A stretch of DNA of 26,395 bases from Oscillospiraceae bacterium (GCA_904501855.1 CAJGCI010000009.1:1-26395); one strand, 5' to 3'; numbered from the stretch's first letter, positions 7,550 through 15,750 are shown. Made by a program: numbers and translations. The notes: a model not told the origin generated them from the sequence alone.

Positions 7550-7984
7550 TCAATCAGAAAACTGAAACAATTCAGGACGGCGTGCATACAACTTCAAAAG
7601 TGCAACGGCGATTCCGTAGGTCCCGTGGACTGCTGCCAGTGCGATCCATCCTGAAATGCCGGCAGATCTTCTTGTTTTTCTGGTCAAATACAAAGAGGAC
7701 AGCCCGGATGCGGCCAGAACCTTATTGGCATTGCGGGCAGATATCATTGCAGCAACGGCGATCCCGCCTTCTGCGGCCATGGTGATCATACTTCCCAGCA
7801 CGATGTTTCGGATGACCCGTTCCGAACTTCGTTTTCCATATCGGTTCGCAGTGCCATATTCCGAATAATCATCGTAATAGGAATACTGCGCCTCCGATTC
7901 CAGAGATCGGGAGGAGCGACTGGAGAAAACTGAAGAAAAGTCGCCGGAGGGGACTAAACTGTGATCAAAAGCCAATGTGCTCAC
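7550..7984 (-). CDS. Small membrane protein of unknown function
   Basis: A 144-aa protein not recognised as a family member. Residues 1-55 are Ser/Tyr/Asp-rich and probably disordered (SSRSSRSLESEAQYSYYDDY). Hydrophobic segments at about 60-83 (IVLGSMITMAAEGGIAVAAM) and 108-129 (GISGWIALAAVHGTYGIAVAL) suggest two membrane helices joined by a basic loop, TRKTRRSAG. It starts at GTG 7984, 6 bp after the stop of the upstream ISL3-like gene, with AAAGG only about 2 nt before the start. This implies translational coupling, so both proteins are probably made together. Confidence 0.7.
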   Translation of the reverse strand: MSTLAFDHSLVPSGDFSSVFSSRSSRSLESEAQYSYYDDYSEYGTANRYGKRSSERVIRNIVLGSMITMAAEGGIAVAAMISARNANKVLAASGLSSLYLTRKTRRSAGISGWIALAAVHGTYGIAVALLKLYARRPELFQFSD

Positions 7985-7990
7985 CGCCTT

Positions 7991-9187
7991 TTACATTTGT
8001 AAGAACAGATCCAGAGGAGTATCTTCCATGTACTGAACGGACAAAAGGTCCGGATCAGTACGATAACCAGTTTTGAGAGGAAGCCCCTCTGTGCGGTACC
8101 GGCTGGCTTCCGAACGGAGCAGCATCATCTCCGAATCCAGATAGGAGATCCCTTTCTGATCCATGACCTGAAGGATCTTAGCGATTTCTCCGCCGCTGAG
8201 CCAGTTGCTGGAAAACCGGGGAACTTCTGCCAGCGCGGAAACATCCGCCCTGAGAAGCTGATCCAAGAGCTGCCGAAGAAGGTTGCGGGACCGAGTTGTC
8301 AGAGATTCATCCAGAAGCATCTTGTCTTCCCAGCGGTTCATTTCGCTTCGAAGCATTTCGGAGCCGGAGTAAAACATCCGCTGAAAGAGCTGTTTTGCCT
8401 GACGGACACGGGCATCCCGGGATGGATCCTCGGCTTCGCCGGAATACTGTTCGAAAAGGTGAGAGACCGAGTCCTTGGAATACGTGAAAACGGCACTCGG
8501 AAAGACCTTCCGCATCAGCGGTAGGATGGGATCGTTCAGCTCGGTCATGATAAACCTTACGGCGGACGGTTCCGGCATCTTCTCCTGAAAAGCGTTCAGT
8601 GTATCCTCTGAGGAATCCGGTAGAAGCGTCAGCAGAAACGGGTCCGTACCGGCTTCTTCTTCCGAGCCGGTAACGATGTAGATCTTACGATTACGGAAGG
8701 TGACCGGAGTCAGTCGGATTCCCTCTGCCTGTGACCAGTATGCGATGTCCGAAAAACGCTCCCGGTAGGTTCCGGTGAGACACTCCAGACCGGACTGGAT
8801 ATAGTGCTTCAGCAGGGGAACGATATCCGAGCGATTGGTGGAATAGTATTCCGCGATTACCTGTTTGGCCAGAAACTCCCGTGCTTCCGGAGTGATCGAC
8901 TCGGAGGCGGGATATTCCGGATCCCAGGCGATGGCGGAAGCCCCACATTCCTCACAGACGAAACTGTTTCGCAGAAATGTAAGGCTGACCAGTTCGTCTT
9001 CGCATCGGTCAATGATACTCTGTGTTACCATTCCGCGGGAACGTAAGGCATGATGGGTACAACGATCCCACGGCTGCAACAGCTCCGGGCAGCGGCAGCG
9101 GATCTGGCGCAGATACCCGGTGTCCTTGGCAGGAATGTCGGATAAGATCTCATAATTATTGTTGTTATAGATTCTGTGGCGTCCCAC
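7991..9187 (-). CDS. Degenerate ISL3-transposase-like protein with N-terminal zinc-binding region
   Basis: A 398-aa protein, about the size of ISL3-family transposases. The N-terminal segment RCRCPELLQPWDRCTHHALR, then spaced hydrophobics and FVCEECGAS, matches the layout of the ISL3 zinc ribbon (Cys pairs flanking H-x-x-R-R). A later block, TELNDPILPLMRKVFPSAVF, resembles the ISL3 core block Dm-x3-Y-x7-fP-x-A, but the expected Asp is Glu and the Asp after the fPxA segment is Ser. The usual IGIDE block reads IRLTPVTF. It is thus probably an inactive, domesticated relative or a distant homologue. There are no inverted repeats or flanking duplications. It starts at GTG 9187 with GGGGTGAT upstream and is in an operon with the small membrane protein. 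The family call is by eye and tentative; the gene itself is sure. Confidence 0.55.
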   Translation of the reverse strand: MGRHRIYNNNNYEILSDIPAKDTGYLRQIRCRCPELLQPWDRCTHHALRSRGMVTQSIIDRCEDELVSLTFLRNSFVCEECGASAIAWDPEYPASESITPEAREFLAKQVIAEYYSTNRSDIVPLLKHYIQSGLECLTGTYRERFSDIAYWSQAEGIRLTPVTFRNRKIYIVTGSEEEAGTDPFLLTLLPDSSEDTLNAFQEKMPEPSAVRFIMTELNDPILPLMRKVFPSAVFTYSKDSVSHLFEQYSGEAEDPSRDARVRQAKQLFQRMFYSGSEMLRSEMNRWEDKMLLDESLTTRSRNLLRQLLDQLLRADVSALAEVPRFSSNWLSGGEIAKILQVMDQKGISYLDSEMMLLRSEASRYRTEGLPLKTGYRTDPDLLSVQYMEDTPLDLFLQM

Positions 9188-9218
9188 ATCATCACCCCAT
9201 AGTTATGTTAACTATACC

Positions 9219-9248
9219 ATTATATCTCAAAACGATAGCTTGCGTAAA
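9219..9248 (-). promoter_or_regulatory. Promoter of the ISL3-like operon
   Basis: On the minus strand, TTTACG (9243-9248), an 18-bp spacer and a perfect TATAAT (9219-9224), 32 bp before the GTG start. Confidence 0.5.
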
Positions 9249-9286
9249 TACCCCTTTTTTACGTCTAGTGTATAGTGGAAAATAGC

Positions 9287-9315
9287 TTGATTGTCCGGAG
9301 AAGAATGGTTACACT
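9287..9315 (+). promoter_or_regulatory. Promoter of the MMPL operon
   Basis: TTGATT (9287-9292), a 17-bp spacer and TACACT (9310-9315), 30 bp before the GTG start. It is divergent from the ISL3-like promoter with about 40 bp between them. Confidence 0.5.
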
Positions 9316-9345
9316 GAAAAGGAATTAATAACAGAGGATGTTGAA

Positions 9346-11457
9346 GTGAGAAAGATTGCTTTATGGGAAACCCGACATCCGCGCCTGGTCCTTTTGATCG
9401 CACTTCTTCTGCTGATCCCGGCGGCCATCGGGTTTCTATGTACAAAAGTGAATTACGATCTGTTTACCTATCTTCCGGATGAACTGGAATCCGTGCAGGG
9501 AGAGCAGATCCTGGATGAGACATTTCACAATGCGGGAATGTCTATTGTCATTACCGACGGCATGACACCGAGAGAGACAAAGAAACTGAAAGAAAAGATC
9601 GGCAAGGTTCCCGGTGTTTCCCAGACTTTGTGGGTGGATAATTTCGCGGATGTGACGATTCCGCCGGAGATCTTTCCGGATCTGATCCAGAGTATATTTT
9701 ACAGCGAGGATGGGGAGAAGACGCTGCTGTTGGTGCAGTATGAAACAGCAGGATCCTCCGATGAGACCCTGGATGCCATTGAGGAAATCAAGGGACTGCT
9801 CAACCGGCAGGCATACCTGTCCGGCCTTACGGTGATCGTGGAAGACATTCGAGAGATCACAGAGCATGAAGCGTTCCTGTATATCGCCGTAGCAAGTGGG
9901 CTGGCCCTGATGATCATGGCAATACTGATGGAATCATGGCTTCTGCCTCTTGTCCTGATGATGGCGCTGGGAATCGCTGTGCTTTACAATATGGGAACCA
10001 ATTTTATGATGGGTTCCATCTCCTTTATCACCCAGTGTGTCGCGGCAACGCTCCAGCTGGGCGTGACGATGGATTACTCCATCTTCCTCATTGACCGATA
10101 TGAGGAGGAAAAACAGCATTTCGATACCCGGGAAGAAGCTATGGCCGAAGCAGTTTCCAATTCCTTTACCGCACTGGCCGGAAGCTCACTGACGACCTTT
10201 TTTGGATTTGCCGCTCTGTGTTTTATGAAACTGGGGCTGGGATTCGATATCGGTTTCGTTATGGCGAAAGGCGTGCTTTTCGGAGTCCTTACCGTATTGT
10301 TTGTCCTGCCGGTCATTCTTCTTCTGTTGGAAGACAGGATCAAGAAGTATCATCACCGGAATCTGAAACCGAGCTTCAACGGGGTAAACGGTTTTGTAAT
10401 GCGGCACCGCCAGGGACTGGTGATCCTGTTTTTCCTGTTGCTGATTCCGACATATATCCTGCAGAACAGAATGCCGGTCTACTACAATATGGATCGGGCA
10501 CTGCCGGCACATCTTAATTCCCTTCAGGGGCTGGAAATCCTAAAAAAGGATTTTCATATGGCCTGTACTCATTTCATTGTTTTTGATGATACTCTTCCTT
10601 CCGGTGACATCCTTGCCATGGAAGAGGAGATCGGCGAACTGGATGGTATCAGCTCCGTTTTTTCCTATAACAGTGTCGTTGGAACTGCGATTCCTGAATC
10701 GATCCTTCCGGACAATGTGCTGGAGATCTGCAAGAAAGACGGCAAGCAGCTGATGATGGTCAATTCCGATTACAGTGCCGGAACCTTTGAAATGACTGAA
10801 CAGCTGAGGCAGCTGGATCAGGTGGTGAAGAAGACGGATCCTGGCGGGATCGTAACCGGAGAAGGCGCCATCACACAGGGACTGATCGACACGACGGATG
10901 TGGATTTCAGAGTCACCGGGGCGCTGTCCATCATAGCCATTTTCATTCTTGTGGCAATCTGCTTTAAATCTCTGACGATCCCGATCATACTTGTTCTTTC
11001 CATAAAACTGGCTATCTGGATCAACCTGTCTATCTCCACCGTGACGGGGACAGTGCAGTCCTTCGTGGATTCCACCTGTGTGAACTGCATCCAGCTTGGA
11101 GCGACAGTGGACTACGCGATCCTGCTGACGACACGTTTTCAGGAGGAGAGACGCACCCTGCCTGCTGCGGAAGCCATCCGGAAAGCTGCCAATGCGGCGG
11201 AACAATCGATTTTCCAAAGCGCCGCAGTGTTCTTTATGGCGACCTTCGGGGTATATCTGGTCAGTGATATCAATATCGTCTGCGGCATGTGCGCACTGCT
11301 GGCCCGGGGAGCGATCATCAGCGAACTTGTAATCATGTTCTTCCTCTCACCGCTTCTGTGCACCTTGGAGCCGCTGATAGCAAAAACAACGAAAAACTGG
11401 GTTACCCCGGCGGATGAACCCCGGGGATCAGATCCGTATTTGGAGGAAATCAATTGA
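9346..11457 (+). CDS. MMPL/RND-family membrane transporter
   Basis: A 703-aa inner-membrane protein with the duplicated RND layout: one helix (about 12-31), a large extracytoplasmic domain (to about 175), five or six helices, then the same order again from about 352. The proton-relay Asp-Tyr pairs sit in GVTMDYSIFLIDRY (D243) and GATVDYAILLTTRF (D589), as in MmpL3-type proteins. Substrates of this clostridial branch are unknown; lipids, glycolipids or drugs are the usual suggestions. It starts at GTG 9346 with AGAGGA 7 nt upstream; a nearby ATG (9338) opens only a three-codon frame. Its stop overlaps the start of the partner lipoprotein by 4 bases (TTGA), so the two are translationally coupled and probably form one exporter. 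Confidence 0.92.
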   Translation: MRKIALWETRHPRLVLLIALLLLIPAAIGFLCTKVNYDLFTYLPDELESVQGEQILDETFHNAGMSIVITDGMTPRETKKLKEKIGKVPGVSQTLWVDNFADVTIPPEIFPDLIQSIFYSEDGEKTLLLVQYETAGSSDETLDAIEEIKGLLNRQAYLSGLTVIVEDIREITEHEAFLYIAVASGLALMIMAILMESWLLPLVLMMALGIAVLYNMGTNFMMGSISFITQCVAATLQLGVTMDYSIFLIDRYEEEKQHFDTREEAMAEAVSNSFTALAGSSLTTFFGFAALCFMKLGLGFDIGFVMAKGVLFGVLTVLFVLPVILLLLEDRIKKYHHRNLKPSFNGVNGFVMRHRQGLVILFFLLLIPTYILQNRMPVYYNMDRALPAHLNSLQGLEILKKDFHMACTHFIVFDDTLPSGDILAMEEEIGELDGISSVFSYNSVVGTAIPESILPDNVLEICKKDGKQLMMVNSDYSAGTFEMTEQLRQLDQVVKKTDPGGIVTGEGAITQGLIDTTDVDFRVTGALSIIAIFILVAICFKSLTIPIILVLSIKLAIWINLSISTVTGTVQSFVDSTCVNCIQLGATVDYAILLTTRFQEERRTLPAAEAIRKAANAAEQSIFQSAAVFFMATFGVYLVSDINIVCGMCALLARGAIISELVIMFFLSPLLCTLEPLIAKTTKNWVTPADEPRGSDPYLEEIN

Positions 11458-13034
11458 AGAAGAACACTCTTACTCAACGATGGATCGCAGGTGCCGCTGC
11501 CGGCATGCTGCTGCTTTGCTGCGGGTGCAGCCGAAGTACCAATGAGGAGATCATTTCCTCCGGGGACAAAGAACAGAAAGCACCGGCTCCGGTATATGAA
11601 CTGACACAGGAAAAGATCACAAAAGATGAAACGGTATATACCATTCTCTCTTCCGACGGATCCTTGATCAATGTGGTGGTGACGGATCATCTTCACAGTG
11701 CCATGCCAGAGGTTCGCGTAAAGGACCGCACGAATCTTTCCGATGTTCGGGATACGCGCACGGATCTGAAACCTGTGACGGAGCAGGATGCTGTTTACTG
11801 GGATATGAGTTCCACCGACCTGTATTATTCCGGCAATACGAACGAGGAGCCTCCTGTCGGTATTGAAGTAAGGTATTATCTGGATGGGGAAGAGAAGAGC
11901 GCAGAACAGATCCGTGGAAAAAACGGAGATGTCCGCGTGGAGATAACCGTGGACAACCGCATTATTAAATCAGATGGAAGCGGAGCATATCGCTGCCCGA
12001 TGCTGTTCATGGGCGGATTGATCCTCCCGATGGATCAGTTTGAGGAGATTACGGTGAGCAACGGTCTCATGATGGGCGACGGAGAGCGGCAGATCGTGTT
12101 CTTTGTCGGAGTGCCCGGAATGAATGAGAGTCTGAATCTCAATTCTCTCGGTGCTGAAGCGGCCAATCTGATTCCAGACTACAGTCATTTTACTGTATCG
12201 GCGAAGGCAAAGGATTTTTCCCTTGGAAATATCATGCTTGCGGCCGTTCCCTTTTCTTCTCTTCGAGCACTGGGCGGGATCGAACTGTCCAACAGCCTGG
12301 AAGGAATCAAGGGAGTAATGACGGATATCGACGCCGTGATGGCATCTATCTCCAGTCTTGGAGTACAGGATCTGATTCAAATGATCTACGGAGATGCCAC
12401 ACAGGCACAGCAGCTGCTTAACGCAGTAAGCGATGCGCAGTCACTGTATCAGGAGAATCAGGCGCTCCTTCAGGCACTGTCGGATTTTGCTTCGGCGGAA
12501 AATCTGTCAAAGATGGAACGGCTGATTCAGGATATCGGGAACGTGGATACCGGGTATCTTCAACCGCTGGTGGATTCCCAACTTTATCAGCAATGGCTGA
12601 ACTGGCTGTCTTCTTTGGGAGGAAGCATCGGATCTACAGCAGACCTTCTGCGGGATCTTCAGGAAGTAAAACCAGTGCTGGATCAGCTCAACGAGACCCT
12701 GTCCAGCCCTGAAGTTGCACAGGCAATGGAGAAACTGCCGGACACAAAGCAGAGACTGCAGAATCTGGTGGATGCTATGAACAGCAGTCAGGAACTGTTT
12801 GACCGTATGCAGCAGCTGACAGGGGAGGGCGCCCGAACGCAGATCGGTACCATCACTGGAATACTGCAGAAATACTCCCTGCTGGACAGCCTGAGCGAAG
12901 AACAGGCCAGAAGCCTGGCAGGCAGAGTACAGAGATGGATCGATTACGGAAAGGAATACACGATCTTTACTGAGAAAACAGATCAGCAGGATACATCGGT
13001 GATTTTTGTGTTTAAAGTGGCCGCTGCCGAATAG
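11454..13034 (+). CDS. Exported partner protein of the MMPL transporter, probable lipoprotein
   Basis: A 526-aa protein with a signal peptide ending LLLCCGC (Cys25), an imperfect lipobox because position -3 is Cys. Residues 55-165 match a domain often found beside clostridial MMPL transporters: DETVYTILSSDGSLINVVV, then a VYWDMSSTDLYYSG segment and VRYYLDGEEKSAEQIRGKNG. The second half (about 280-490) is Gln/Leu-rich, mostly helical and likely coiled coil, resembling YhgE/Pip-type helical regions. It may form a periplasm-like adaptor for the transporter. Most relatives I know of end in a membrane helix; this one stops at VAAAE without one. TTG start with GGAGG 7 nt upstream, overlapping the transporter stop. 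A terminator follows at once. Confidence 0.82.
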   Translation: MKKNTLTQRWIAGAAAGMLLLCCGCSRSTNEEIISSGDKEQKAPAPVYELTQEKITKDETVYTILSSDGSLINVVVTDHLHSAMPEVRVKDRTNLSDVRDTRTDLKPVTEQDAVYWDMSSTDLYYSGNTNEEPPVGIEVRYYLDGEEKSAEQIRGKNGDVRVEITVDNRIIKSDGSGAYRCPMLFMGGLILPMDQFEEITVSNGLMMGDGERQIVFFVGVPGMNESLNLNSLGAEAANLIPDYSHFTVSAKAKDFSLGNIMLAAVPFSSLRALGGIELSNSLEGIKGVMTDIDAVMASISSLGVQDLIQMIYGDATQAQQLLNAVSDAQSLYQENQALLQALSDFASAENLSKMERLIQDIGNVDTGYLQPLVDSQLYQQWLNWLSSLGGSIGSTADLLRDLQEVKPVLDQLNETLSSPEVAQAMEKLPDTKQRLQNLVDAMNSSQELFDRMQQLTGEGARTQIGTITGILQKYSLLDSLSEEQARSLAGRVQRWIDYGKEYTIFTEKTDQQDTSVIFVFKVAAAE

Positions 13035-13074
13035 AAAAAGATTCCCGTCTCCGATCAGAGACGGGAATCTTTTT
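13035..13074. terminator. Bidirectional terminator between the MMPL operon and hypA
   Basis: A 17-bp perfect stem, AAAAAGATTCCCGTCTC with its complement at 13058-13074, and a 6-nt loop. The stem itself supplies A5 and T5 runs for both strands. Confidence 0.92.
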
Positions 13075-13085
13075 CTTATGACGTG

Positions 13086-13430
13086 CTATCGTGCTTCGAT
13101 TTCTTTAATGTTATATTCGTTTCCGGCAACCAGATAAGTGTGTTCACTGTTGCAGTACGGACAGATTTTGGCATACTTCATCGTTTCGTAAGTTTTGCCG
13201 CAGTCCTCACAGTAGGTAACACCGGGCAGAATCTCAATTTTCAATTCGGCACCCTTCATGTAGTCAGAGCGTTCCACTGCCCAGCCCCAGACACTTTTCA
13301 GATAATCCGGAACGATGCCGCTGACTTCTCCGACTTCCAGAGTCACACTGCCGACTTCTGTCAGGTCATTTTCCTTGCAGAGTTTCTCTACTTCCGAAAT
13401 AACATATAATACTGTTCCAAACTCGTGCAT
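13086..13430 (-). CDS. hypA: HypA-family nickel metallochaperone
   Basis: A 114-aa protein that in known systems delivers nickel, with HypB, to [NiFe]-hydrogenase. It begins MHEFG, so the nickel-binding His2 and Glu3 are present. The zinc site is CEDC (C74, C77) and CPYC (C90, C93), with the family's longer spacing between the pairs. The length matches normal HypA. The start is set at 13430, where GAGGA lies 6 nt upstream; the frame continues 22 codons further with Arg-rich, unlikely sequence. No hypB, hypC-F or hydrogenase gene is in the window, so its client is unknown; it might instead serve another metal enzyme. A promoter lies about 65 bp upstream. Confidence 0.9.
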   Translation of the reverse strand: MHEFGTVLYVISEVEKLCKENDLTEVGSVTLEVGEVSGIVPDYLKSVWGWAVERSDYMKGAELKIEILPGVTYCEDCGKTYETMKYAKICPYCNSEHTYLVAGNEYNIKEIEAR

Positions 13431-13494
13431 GTATTGTCCTCTCTTCCTTGATCCGGCCCGGGATGACCCTGTCGGACCGCGTTTCCTCTTATGC

Positions 13495-13524
13495 ATTGTA
13501 CATCAGAACCCATGATTATTGCAA
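13495..13524 (-). promoter_or_regulatory. Promoter of hypA
   Basis: On the minus strand, TTGCAA (13519-13524), an 18-bp spacer and TACAAT (13495-13500). It lies downstream of the terminator at 13543-13583, so hypA need not depend on the RNA upstream. Confidence 0.5.
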
Positions 13525-13542
13525 TCGATTTCGAACAATGAC

Positions 13543-13583
13543 ATAAAAACACAGACACTCTGCAGACAGGTCTGCAGAGTGTC
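13543..13583 (-). terminator. Minus-strand terminator of the candidate RNA
   Basis: A 30-nt near-perfect palindrome, 14-bp arms GACACTCTGCAGAC/GTCTGCAGAGTGTC, followed on the minus strand by TGTGTTTTTA. The plus strand has no T run after it. Confidence 0.7.
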
Positions 13584-13802
13584 CAAGATGAAAGAGAGAC
13601 GAACTACGTCAGTTGTAGGGAAACAACAGACGACTCGTATGCTGTATAATAGCCGGCACCCTTGGATAGGTTATGGGAGGTCTACACATTGTATAGCCTG
13701 GTGAGAAACGGACTGCACTGAGTGCCGGCTGGAGGGGATAAGAATGGGATTGCAACAGGACCCGGTATTGCGGATGCAGGTCAACTAAACCAATCCCTTA
13801 TC
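13543..13802 (-). ncRNA. Putative structured non-coding RNA, about 260 nt
   Basis: This gene-free stretch folds into four ordered helices. In minus-strand order they are: GATAA+GGGATTG with CAATCCC+TTATC, 12 bp with a 4-nt bulge (13737-13802); AGCCGGCAC/GTGCCGGCT, 9 bp enclosing about 60 nt (13651-13730); a composite hairpin of ACGA/TCGT, CGTC/GACG and GTTGT/ACAAC (13599-13638); and a 14-bp terminator hairpin with a TGTGTTTTT tail (13543-13583). Only the minus strand has a T run, so I assign that strand. No open frame with a ribosome site is present. I could not match it to tmRNA, 6S, SRP, RNase P or a riboswitch class that I know. No convincing promoter was found. Confidence 0.45.
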
Positions 13803-14073
13803 TTTAATGACGTAAGATAATTCAAAATATTGCAGCAAAATACGCATTAAAAACATGGAATTTCTAACTCAAAAATAAAATAAATTAAAATGGAATGAAA
13901 ACTTTTTTAAAAAAAGTGGAAAAAACAGGATTTTTCCAACATATTTCAAATTTTTGTTGCTTGTCTTCCCAGTGGAATCCAGTTACAATGAGGGGCATGA
14001 GATGAAGAGGAACAGATGAACTGTTCAGAGAAGGCTTTTTATTTTTGCAAAGGCAAGACAGGAGGCTTCTTAG
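13803..14073 (+). promoter_or_regulatory. AT-rich leader and promoter of the sigma-like membrane protein
   Basis: A gene-free stretch, very AT-rich from 13820 to 13956. It holds a hairpin GGAAAAA/TTTTTCC (13918-13937) and a likely promoter of TTGTCT (13961-13966), a 17-bp spacer and TACAAT (13984-13989). The 5' leader is about 78 nt and ends in GGAGG (14061-14065). Confidence 0.5.
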
Positions 14074-15750
14074 ATGGAAAGGACGATGCACCCGTATGCA
14101 GATGAACGGCTGATTCTGCAGACCGGTCAAGGAGATATTACGGCATTGCAGCGCCTGTTTGAGCAGGTGTATGGTGCCGTATACTGCTATGCACTGTCCA
14201 TCGTGTGTGATGATTGGACTGCAAAGTGTATCACGGAAAAAACATTTCTTGCGGTATGGGAACATGCAGGAGATTATCATGTGGAAACGAACGACGCGCT
14301 TCCCTGGATTCTGAATCTCTGTCACTGGCAGGCGAAAACTGCGGAACCGGTGAAGGCTTCGGAACGGAAGAACCCGTTTGCAAAGAGAATGGAATGCCCC
14401 TTTATGAATCAGCTCCTTGCAGGGTTGCCGTCACGGATGCGTCAGGTGATTGTTTTGAAGGCGGTCATGGGACTGGAGCTGCATGAGATTGCCAAGATCG
14501 TCGGTGGTTCGGTCAGCGGAACCGGATATCGGTATACGCATGGCATGCTCCGACTGGAACGGGACACTTCTGTAATAAAGCTTCTCTCCAGTATGGAAGA
14601 GGAGCTGTGTCTGGAAGCAGCAAAGGGGATCCCGGAGATGACGGATACGTTCCTTCGTCAGTGTGAAAACATTCCCCAGCGAAGAAACAGGAGCGACATG
14701 GTCCGTTGGACCAGCCGGCTTCAGCCACTGAGACTTGTTATAACCAGTGTTCTTCTGCTTGCTCTGCTGGGAACAGTGGGCGTGTATCATACCGTAAACC
14801 GGCAGCGCTCCGAGATAACGGTTACCACAGAGAATAACATGTCTCTTTCTGTAAACGGAATGGATCGCGTCAGGAGCGTAGTGGCGGATAAGGGAAATAA
14901 AGGCGCAGGAGCCAACGCTGCCGGTTCCACACTGACGGAAGTGATGACCTCCGTAACCAAGGAGGAACTGGATGACGAAAATCTCACCTCCGACAAAAAC
15001 AGTATGTTGCTTACAGTCCAGGAGGACGATGATAAACGCGCTGAACAGCTGCAGAAGCAGGCTATTCAGACCATTCAGGATACTGCAGACAAAAAGGGCG
15101 TCAATCCGGCCGTTATCATTCAGACGCTGAGTGAGAACTCCGATGCCGAGGATGGAAAGAGCGCTCTGGTCAATGAACTGAAAGTAGTGCTGCAGGATTG
15201 CAGTGATCAGGGAATTGAAGAACTGTCCATTCAGGATCTGGCTTACCTGTATTATCACAGAGGCCTGGATCTTAAGACGGTCAGTCTGCACGGTGTTCCC
15301 AGTGAAGAGAAGTACCTGAAAGGCCGCGAAGCGGCAGACAAGATTTTTGAGAAACTGAATTCCGATGAGACCTGGGTGGATGTTTTCCTTACGGTCTGGA
15401 ACAATCAGCTGGTATATCAAGTCACGGTTCTGCAGGACGGAGTCAAGAATATCTATGAGGTCAATGCTGAGAGCGGCGATATTGTCTGCGTTGTGATCGA
15501 TGACGAAGAACCGATGTCAGAGGAGGAAGCGGAACAGACGGCAACTGCCACTCCGCAACCGCAGAAAGTACAGGAAAGCTCCTCAGGTGGTGCTGGTTCC
15601 AAAGTGATTGACTATTCGGATATCGACACATGGCTTGATCAGGGGAGAAAGATCGTAAAGTCCGCGACATCTTCCGGAAGCACATCTTCCAAAGTCAGCC
15701 GCATTATCCGTGATGCGACCTTTGGACGGATCAATCTGAATCTTGGATGA
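14074..15750 (+). CDS. Membrane-tethered ECF-sigma-like protein fused to RsgI-like and PepSY-like domains
   Basis: A 558-aa single polypeptide. Residues 11-90 match ECF sigma region 2 (LILQTGQGDITALQRLFEQ, CITEKTFLAVWEHAGDY). Residues 111-163 match region 4, with LPSRMRQVIVLKAVMGLEL, HEIAKIV and a helix-turn-helix. One membrane helix lies at about 218-240. Outside it, residues 247-375 resemble the middle domain of RsgI anti-sigma factors (ITVTTENNMSLSVNGMDRV, then paired helices). Residues 412-475 look PepSY-like (GREAADKIFEKL, VYQVTVLQDG, YEVNAESGDIV), followed by a Pro/Ser-rich tail. In SigI/RsgI systems the sigma and anti-sigma factors are separate; here both activities seem joined, suggesting a membrane-held regulator that senses the wall. 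Regions 2 and 4 are divergent, so DNA binding is unproven. GGAGG is 8 nt from the ATG. Confidence 0.75.
   Translation: MERTMHPYADERLILQTGQGDITALQRLFEQVYGAVYCYALSIVCDDWTAKCITEKTFLAVWEHAGDYHVETNDALPWILNLCHWQAKTAEPVKASERKNPFAKRMECPFMNQLLAGLPSRMRQVIVLKAVMGLELHEIAKIVGGSVSGTGYRYTHGMLRLERDTSVIKLLSSMEEELCLEAAKGIPEMTDTFLRQCENIPQRRNRSDMVRWTSRLQPLRLVITSVLLLALLGTVGVYHTVNRQRSEITVTTENNMSLSVNGMDRVRSVVADKGNKGAGANAAGSTLTEVMTSVTKEELDDENLTSDKNSMLLTVQEDDDKRAEQLQKQAIQTIQDTADKKGVNPAVIIQTLSENSDAEDGKSALVNELKVVLQDCSDQGIEELSIQDLAYLYYHRGLDLKTVSLHGVPSEEKYLKGREAADKIFEKLNSDETWVDVFLTVWNNQLVYQVTVLQDGVKNIYEVNAESGDIVCVVIDDEEPMSEEEAEQTATATPQPQKVQESSSGGAGSKVIDYSDIDTWLDQGRKIVKSATSSGSTSSKVSRIIRDATFGRINLNLG

Noticed and set aside
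7991..9187. An active insertion sequence.
   Set aside because: No terminal inverted repeats or target duplications are visible, the catalytic acids seem replaced, and the gene shares an operon with a non-transposon gene.
10540..11217. A 225-codon minus-strand frame inside the MMPL gene.
   Set aside because: Shadow of the transporter's codon pattern; no ribosome site and no recognisable domain.
13645..13650. A perfect TATAAT on the plus strand inside the structured element near hypA.
   Set aside because: No -35 is spaced properly, initiation there would cut the 9-bp closing stem, and no plus-strand terminator follows.
14431..15420. A 329-codon open frame on the minus strand, opposite the sigma-like gene.
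   Set aside because: It has no ribosome site and low-complexity composition unlike a protein, and it is fully antisense to a gene with clear domains.
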